Origin: Campylobacterota bacterium
GTDB taxonomy: Bacteria; Campylobacterota; Campylobacteria; Campylobacterales; Sulfurovaceae
Reading direction: 5' to 3'
Assembly: GCA_030595845.1 (NCBI GenBank)
Contig: JAUVCL010000007.1
Location: forward strand, 1-26,516
DNA: 26,516 nt
Notes under the pieces: generated by a model
Told to the model about the DNA's origin: nothing
What the model saw: only the letters and a program-made list of their open reading frames with translations
Databases searched by the model: none
Shown here: positions 22,371 to 26,516 of the stretch, in pieces
How the letters are laid out: each line of letters starts with the position of its first letter
How positions within the stretch are numbered: position 1 is the first letter of the stretch
Position numbers and translations under genes: made by a program

Positions 22371-23890
22371 AGCTTTTTAGCAAATTCAACTGCCTCTGCT
22401 GTGGGATTTTCTCCTGCTATGATCCTTGCTATCTCAGACACACGTCCTACATCATCCAAAATCTCTACTTTACTTTTCTCGCCCACCTTGGTGACCACAA
22501 TATGTTGTTGTGCTATAGCTGAAAGATGCGGCTGATGAGAAATGGCAAAAACCTGATATACAGCAGAGAGTGTTTGTATCATCTGTGCTATAGCAATCGA
22601 CTCATCACCACTTACATTAGCATCTATTTCATCGAGTATCAGTACACCTTGTTTACTATGATCCGAAGGAATAGTGATCGCCATCAAGGCCAAACGTACC
22701 CTGTTAAACTCTCCGCCACTCAATGTCGCAGTCTTCGAAGAACCAAGCATCACTTCCACAGAGTCAATACCCTGCCCATTTAAATTAATAGAGGAAAACA
22801 CGAAAGTCAGTGCCGGTAATTTTAAAGTTCTCAAATAGCCTTGCAAACTTTTTTTCAGTACCTTAGCTTCTTTTTGTCGTGCTTGAGATAGTTTAAAAGC
22901 AAGAATCTGTAATTCTGAAAACTCTAAGGCTAAAAAAGACTCCAGCATGCTCTTATCCTGCTCGATATTCTTATACCCGGCAAGCTCTTTTTCTTTGGCA
23001 ATTCTATAAGCAATCGCCTCTTCTATACTTCCATAACGATGTTTAAGTGAGGTAAGATCACCAAGACGGTCTAAAACCTGTTCCACATCCACTTCTTCAA
23101 GTTCATCAGCAAGGTTTTCTGTCTCTTCAAAATCTGCACGCAGTTGATTCATCGTATCTGTGAACATGGAAGCATCTTTCTCTAAAAGTCTATAGACTTC
23201 TTCAACACTTGATTCCAGTGTAAATATATCCATGGCACCTGCAAGGGCATCTTTTATCTTGTCTATACGTGAAAGTTGTTGTTTTACCTTAAGGAGTTCT
23301 TCTTCTTCTCCTATTTGAGGATCGATAGAAACAATTTTTTCTACTTCATATTTGGCATATTCTATGAGTTCGGTAAGCTTAGCTTCATCTTCTTTTATTT
23401 TGTTAAGTTGCGATACTTTTTGTTTATAATTTTGGTAACGCTTAGTGTATTCTTGCAATAACTTTTTAAATGTTTTGTCTTTAACAAGCAGCTGTTCATC
23501 CAACATCTTCAAAAGTGTTTCAGATTCAAACCCGCCTCTATCTCGTACAGAGAGATATTTTACATAGGGACTGAATAGTTCAGCCAGTACCTTTTTAGAT
23601 ATATTTTGACTGTCTATAAAATAGCGAAGCTTCTCTTTTTTTAATGTTTTGATCGTCATATCATTTTCAAGTTCATAGACATCAGGAGCTAATGTATCCG
23701 GCTTTTTCAATGTTATTTCACAGAGCGCAGCAGCACCTTGAGTACTGTACCCAAAACTTGAAAGTATTGCAGACATCAATACGGACTTGCCTGCACCACT
23801 GGGACCTGTTAAAACAACCAGGCCAGAGGAAAATCCTAACTCTACTTCATCAAAAGTAACAAGACCACGTAAGTATAAACGCTCTATCAA
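22358..23890 (-). CDS. recN: DNA repair protein RecN
   Basis: SMC-like ATPase acting in double-strand-break repair. 510 residues, slightly shorter than E. coli RecN. Walker A is GPSGAGKS (residues 29-36). A long central coiled coil spans about 150-350, rich in Lys/Glu/Leu. The ABC signature is LSGGEFNRVRLALM and Walker B is GVLILDEIDANVSGDES; AISHQPHLSA is the H-loop region. Translation starts at TTG 23890, which overlaps the nadK stop as TTGA. An in-frame stop two codons upstream leaves no earlier start, and the start (IERLYLRGLVTF) fits the family. The last three codons and the stop lie in an inverted-repeat arm. Confidence 0.95.
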   Translation of the reverse strand: MIERLYLRGLVTFDEVELGFSSGLVVLTGPSGAGKSVLMSAILSSFGYSTQGAAALCEITLKKPDTLAPDVYELENDMTIKTLKKEKLRYFIDSQNISKKVLAELFSPYVKYLSVRDRGGFESETLLKMLDEQLLVKDKTFKKLLQEYTKRYQNYKQKVSQLNKIKEDEAKLTELIEYAKYEVEKIVSIDPQIGEEEELLKVKQQLSRIDKIKDALAGAMDIFTLESSVEEVYRLLEKDASMFTDTMNQLRADFEETENLADELEEVDVEQVLDRLGDLTSLKHRYGSIEEAIAYRIAKEKELAGYKNIEQDKSMLESFLALEFSELQILAFKLSQARQKEAKVLKKSLQGYLRTLKLPALTFVFSSINLNGQGIDSVEVMLGSSKTATLSGGEFNRVRLALMAITIPSDHSKQGVLILDEIDANVSGDESIAIAQMIQTLSAVYQVFAISHQPHLSAIAQQHIVVTKVGEKSKVEILDDVGRVSEIARIIAGENPTAEAVEFAKKLLSD

Positions 23891-24759
23891 TGTTCATCAC
23901 CCCAGGAGAGTTTATCACGTAATACAGAAAAATAATTACGCTCTTTTCTATGCAGTAGTTTTGCACCACGTTTTGCACCCATGATCACTAATGTATCTTC
24001 AGGTGTCATTTCATAATCATCCTGCCCGTCAATCACAGCAATGATACGTTCTTCAGGTGAAGAGAGTTCAATGGTAAAGTCGGCAGGTACAACCAGTGGA
24101 CGTTGTGTTAGAGAATGAGCCATAATAGGTGTCATGATCAGTGCTTGTGTAAGTGGGTACATAACCGGACCACCTGAGGCAAGATTATATGCAGTTGAGC
24201 CTGTAGGTGTAGCAATGATAAGTCCATCACCTTTGTACGTATTAAAACGTTCCCCTTCAATAGACGCATAAATAGTTGCCATTTTTGAGACTACAGGACG
24301 GGTAATAACCACATCATTAAAAGCAAAAAATGGTTCTTTTTTACCATTTTTTCTTTCTATATATCCTTCTATCATCATACGATCATCTATACGATACTCA
24401 TTTGAGATCAACTGCTCTAAAAACTGTTCTACATCATCTATCGTGACATCAGCTAAAAAACCAAGGTTACCTGCATTAATACCTACAACAGGCTTATCGT
24501 AACCATGAGAACGACGTACAAGCGAAAGCAAAGTACCATCACCACCCAAAGAGACTAAAAAGTCTGATTTTTCACACATTTGGGCAAAATCTATTCCCTC
24601 AAGTCCTACCATTTCCGCTGAACGTTCAGCAAGAAGTACAGAGATACCTTTAGCCTCAAACTGTAACTTGATACGCTCAAAAAGTATACGTATCTCAGGG
24701 TCATTGGGTTTTAATACAAACCCCGCTGTTTTAATCTGCGCTAATTTTTGATTACTCAT
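23887..24759 (-). CDS. nadK: NAD+ kinase
   Basis: Phosphorylates NAD+ to NADP+ with ATP or polyphosphate. 290 residues. The GGDGT motif (72-76, VSLGGDGTLLS), the GINAGNLGFLAD stretch and the Gly/Thr-rich TPTGSTAYNLASGGP are the family landmarks. It overlaps recN by 4 nt, an arrangement conserved in many bacteria. The start at 24759 lies in a tandem 14-bp duplication, so a second copy of the start region (GTG AGT AAT CAA AAA TGA) sits directly upstream; its short frame ends in the nadK ATGA. The ribosome-binding site is weak (AGTGAG). Confidence 0.96.
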   Translation of the reverse strand: MSNQKLAQIKTAGFVLKPNDPEIRILFERIKLQFEAKGISVLLAERSAEMVGLEGIDFAQMCEKSDFLVSLGGDGTLLSLVRRSHGYDKPVVGINAGNLGFLADVTIDDVEQFLEQLISNEYRIDDRMMIEGYIERKNGKKEPFFAFNDVVITRPVVSKMATIYASIEGERFNTYKGDGLIIATPTGSTAYNLASGGPVMYPLTQALIMTPIMAHSLTQRPLVVPADFTIELSSPEERIIAVIDGQDDYEMTPEDTLVIMGAKRGAKLLHRKERNYFSVLRDKLSWGDEH

Positions 24760-24772
24760 TTTTGATTACTCA
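24745..24772 (-). repeat. Tandem 14-bp duplication spanning the nadK start
   Basis: The 14-mer TTTTTGATTACTCA (plus strand) occurs twice in tandem, 24745-24758 and 24759-24772. On the minus strand the downstream copy begins nadK (ATG AGT AAT CAA). The upstream copy gives GTG AGT AAT CAA AAA TGA, a five-codon frame whose TGA overlaps the nadK ATG. Confidence 0.85.
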
Positions 24773-24892
24773 CTTTTTACGATGCTTTTTTAAGAAATAT
24801 AATTGTTAGAGTATCATAAATCTACTTCGGTATTTAAAAATGTTTGCCCAGACTGGAAGGAAGAAATGCCCTTGGGGTACAAATTGTAATAT

Positions 24893-24921
24893 TTTGAATC
24901 ACTCAATTTTTATGCTAGAAT
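24893..24921 (+). promoter_or_regulatory. Sigma-70-type promoter for the small exported protein
   Basis: TTGAAT (24893-24898), a 17-nt spacer, then TAGAAT (24916-24921) preceded by TGC, an extended -10. This is the best two-box promoter in the window, 32 nt before the start codon. Confidence 0.65.
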
Positions 24922-24953
24922 AACAGTATAAATATATTATCTAAGGAAGTAGA

Positions 24954-25196
24954 ATGAAAAAATTACTGATAATCTCATCACTTGTCGCTGTTTCTATGCT
25001 TATGGCAAAACCTGCGCACAAAGGCGGAAAGCCTTATAATAAGGGGAGTGTCAACTCAACATTAAAAGGTGCCAATTCAGTTGTCAAACCAAATAAATAC
25101 AAAAAGCATAAATCAAAAGACCTATATAATAATGATAGACTCAAGAACGATGTAGAAAGAGAAGTAACAAAAAGCGTTATAAAATCCGTTTTATAA
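24954..25196 (+). CDS. Small basic exported protein of unknown function
   Basis: 80 residues. A textbook signal peptide (KK, then LLIISSLVAVSMLMAKPA, cleavage expected near residue 18-20) is followed by a Lys/Asn/Gly-rich mature part of about 60 residues. That part has no cysteines and strong positive charge (KPNKYKKHKSKD) and ends in a short amphipathic stretch (VEREVTKSVIKSVL). AAGGAAG precedes the ATG by 4 nt, and a good promoter lies upstream. It stands alone between divergent nadK and a convergent MOSC gene. I do not recognise it. Periplasmic location is likely; a nucleic-acid- or polymer-binding role would be only a guess from charge. Confidence 0.8.
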   Translation: MKKLLIISSLVAVSMLMAKPAHKGGKPYNKGSVNSTLKGANSVVKPNKYKKHKSKDLYNNDRLKNDVEREVTKSVIKSVL

Positions 25197-25211
25197 TAGG
25201 TTTTATCCCTA

Positions 25212-25231
25212 CCCAGTATCTTTCTACTGGG
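25212..25231. terminator. Stem-loop between convergent genes
   Basis: CCCAGTA, a 6-nt loop, TACTGGG, 15 nt after the exported-protein stop and 15 nt from the MOSC stop. No T-run follows on either strand, so a bidirectional terminator role is plausible but weak. Confidence 0.4.
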
Positions 25232-25246
25232 AGAATTGATGGGTGG

Positions 25247-25699
25247 TTAGCCTTCTTTTAGTACTTTTACCTCGTCACCAACAGATAGTTTTCCATGATC
25301 CAAAGGACGTACAAAGAGACCACGTTTTCCTCTGATCAGTTCAGGTAACTCTGGTGCAAGAGCCATAAGGTAACCATACGATTCACAGGGACCTGTTACC
25401 TCTAAGAGTGTATCACCCAATTCTATGACTGATCCCTTTTTAAGACCATAAAGATCAATGTCAACAAGAACATTTTCCATTAATACACCCTTCTCAAGAA
25501 CAAGCTCAGCTTCTTCAATAATATCATACGTTGTTTGACACGTAAGCATCATGACATAATCTTGGTCACTTTCATAATTGCTGTCTTCTAAGATTCCATC
25601 CGGATCACACTCAAAATCTTCACATGACATACGATGACCAGTACGTATCAACATATCAGGCATTGTCATATAAAGTGCTAAAACTTTTCCACTTTTCAT
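25247..25699 (-). CDS. MOSC-domain protein
   Basis: 150 residues. MOSC domains (molybdenum cofactor sulfurase C-terminal) handle sulfur transfer or bind Moco-related ligands. The family pattern is visible in LVDIDLYGLKKGSVIELGDTLLEVTG, PCESYGYL (with the conserved Cys) and GLFVRPLDHGKLSVGDEV near the C-terminus. The N-terminus contains another cysteine pair (CEDFEC). AAAGGATATAA precedes the ATG, and TTTACA-18-TAGTAT lies upstream (25732-25761). It is a single-gene unit divergent from aspS. The exact substrate cannot be told. Confidence 0.85.
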   Translation of the reverse strand: MKSGKVLALYMTMPDMLIRTGHRMSCEDFECDPDGILEDSNYESDQDYVMMLTCQTTYDIIEEAELVLEKGVLMENVLVDIDLYGLKKGSVIELGDTLLEVTGPCESYGYLMALAPELPELIRGKRGLFVRPLDHGKLSVGDEVKVLKEG

Positions 25700-25731
25700 T
25701 TTTTATATCCTTTAGTTTATTAATTAGTAGG

Positions 25732-25761
25732 ATACTAGCAGAAAAGAATTAAAAATGTAAA
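25732..25761 (-). promoter_or_regulatory. Promoter for the MOSC gene
   Basis: On the minus strand TTTACA (25761-25756), an 18-nt spacer, then TAGTAT (25737-25732) preceded by TGC (extended -10). It lies 33 nt upstream of the start codon. Confidence 0.6.
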
Positions 25762-25800
25762 ACCTACATCCCCCAATATAACCCTTAAACTATTTTTAGT

Positions 25801-25806
25801 TATAAT
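25801..25806 (+). promoter_or_regulatory. Candidate -10 box for aspS
   Basis: TATAAT in TTAGTTATAATCGC, 57 nt before the aspS start. No good -35 box. The expected leader of about 50 nt contains no clear riboswitch or T-box. Confidence 0.5.
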
Positions 25807-25863
25807 CGCGTCATTATAAACATGGGCACCACTAATAATAGGTAATGCTCAGATAGGATTGTT

Positions 25864-26516
25864 ATGAGAACACATTATTGTGCAGAAGTAAATGAAGAAC
25901 ATATCGGACAGGAAGTAACGGTTGCGGGTTGGGTATCAAGCCGTAGAGATCATGGTGGACTTATATTCATCGACCTTAGAGACAAAGATCAAGTAATACA
26001 GCTCGTGTGTGACCCTGCAGATAATGTAGATGCACACAAAATAGCTGAAGATGTAAGAGATCAATTTGTACTTGTGGCTACAGGGAAAATGAGAGCAAGA
26101 GGGGAAGGTCTTGAAAACCCTAAACTCAAAACAGGTAAAGTAGAAATGGTTGTAGACAAACTTGTCATAGAGAACCGTTCCAAACCTATGCCTTTTGAAC
26201 TTAACGATGAAAAAGTAAATGAAGAGATCAAACTTAAATACCGTTACTTAGAACTTCGTACACAAAAATCGTACGACATTTTTAAGCTCCGTTCCAAAGC
26301 GACTATCGCTGCACGTAATGCACTTGATACACTAGACTTCCTTGAAGTTGAAACACCTATCATTACCAAGTCAACACCAGAGGGTGCTAGAGATTATCTT
26401 GTACCTTCACGTGTTCATGGTGGTGAATTTTATGCACTTCCACAGTCTCCACAGCTTTTCAAACAACTTCTTATGGTAGGTGGTTTTGACCGTTATTTCC
26501 AGATAGCAAAATGTTT
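25864..26516 (+). CDS. aspS: Aspartyl-tRNA synthetase (5' part, cut by window edge)
   Basis: The first 217 codons of a class II aspartyl-tRNA synthetase. The N-terminal OB-fold anticodon-binding domain (about 1-105) has VTVAGWVSSRRDHGGLIFIDLRDK. The catalytic domain then begins with LKYRYLELR, motif 1 (FLEVETPIITKSTPEGARDY) and LPQSPQLFKQLLMVGGFDRYFQIAK leading toward motif 2, where the window ends. AGGATTGTT lies just before the ATG. It attaches aspartate to tRNA(Asp); Campylobacterota enzymes are often non-discriminating and also charge tRNA(Asn), but this cannot be judged from the visible part. Confidence 0.97.
   Translation, partial: MRTHYCAEVNEEHIGQEVTVAGWVSSRRDHGGLIFIDLRDKDQVIQLVCDPADNVDAHKIAEDVRDQFVLVATGKMRARGEGLENPKLKTGKVEMVVDKLVIENRSKPMPFELNDEKVNEEIKLKYRYLELRTQKSYDIFKLRSKATIAARNALDTLDFLEVETPIITKSTPEGARDYLVPSRVHGGEFYALPQSPQLFKQLLMVGGFDRYFQIAKC

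Noticed and set aside
25807..25863. T-box or other riboswitch in the aspS leader
   Set aside because: The leader is only about 50 nt, with no specifier stem, T-box consensus or terminator hairpin.

Overview
The window looks like a chromosomal segment of a Campylobacterota (Epsilonproteobacteria) bacterium, probably Sulfurovum-like. This rests on protein style (RecN, NadK, MltD-like and MetF-like sequences), AT-rich intergenic DNA, TATAAT-type -10 boxes with poor -35 boxes, and dense gene packing. The assignment is recognition-based; no search was run. I see no phage genes, transposase, CRISPR array, tRNA or rRNA.

Layout. Positions 1-3848 (minus strand) carry a 60-aa DUF2892-type membrane protein, the Mg2+ channel mgtE, a CNNM/CBS transporter and an RhlE-like DEAD-box helicase cut by the left edge. 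Positions 4022-9117 (minus) hold the C3/C4 carbon node: oadG-oadA-oadB, which encode a Na+-pumping oxaloacetate decarboxylase, then a terminator, then PEP carboxykinase pckA. Positions 9190-14004 (minus) hold serB, an ABC exporter, uppP and a second DEAD-box helicase. The junctions serB/ABC, ABC/uppP and uppP/helicase each contain a REP-like palindrome at or just after a stop codon. A divergent MetF-family gene (plus) follows at 14243-15160.

The 15161-15566 gap holds a 24-bp inverted repeat and an unannotated 21-codon hydrophobic ORF with a structured leader, which resembles a type I toxin mRNA. Positions 15567-17701 hold two small membrane proteins, a YqaA-type protein and LpxH. Positions 17815-21305 (minus) run tatD-mltD-like-greA-argC, with a perfect inverted REP pair after argC. 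At 21450 starts a membrane-anchored Hpt phosphotransfer protein. It is followed by a 267-bp element with 33-bp terminal inverted repeats whose right arm contains the recN stop codon. recN and nadK overlap by 4 nt. The right end has a small basic exported protein, a MOSC-domain protein and the 5' part of aspS.

Most of the window is housekeeping. The unusual content is intergenic: several families of REP-like palindromes placed at 3' gene ends, the TIR-bounded element at recN, and the candidate hydrophobic peptide gene.
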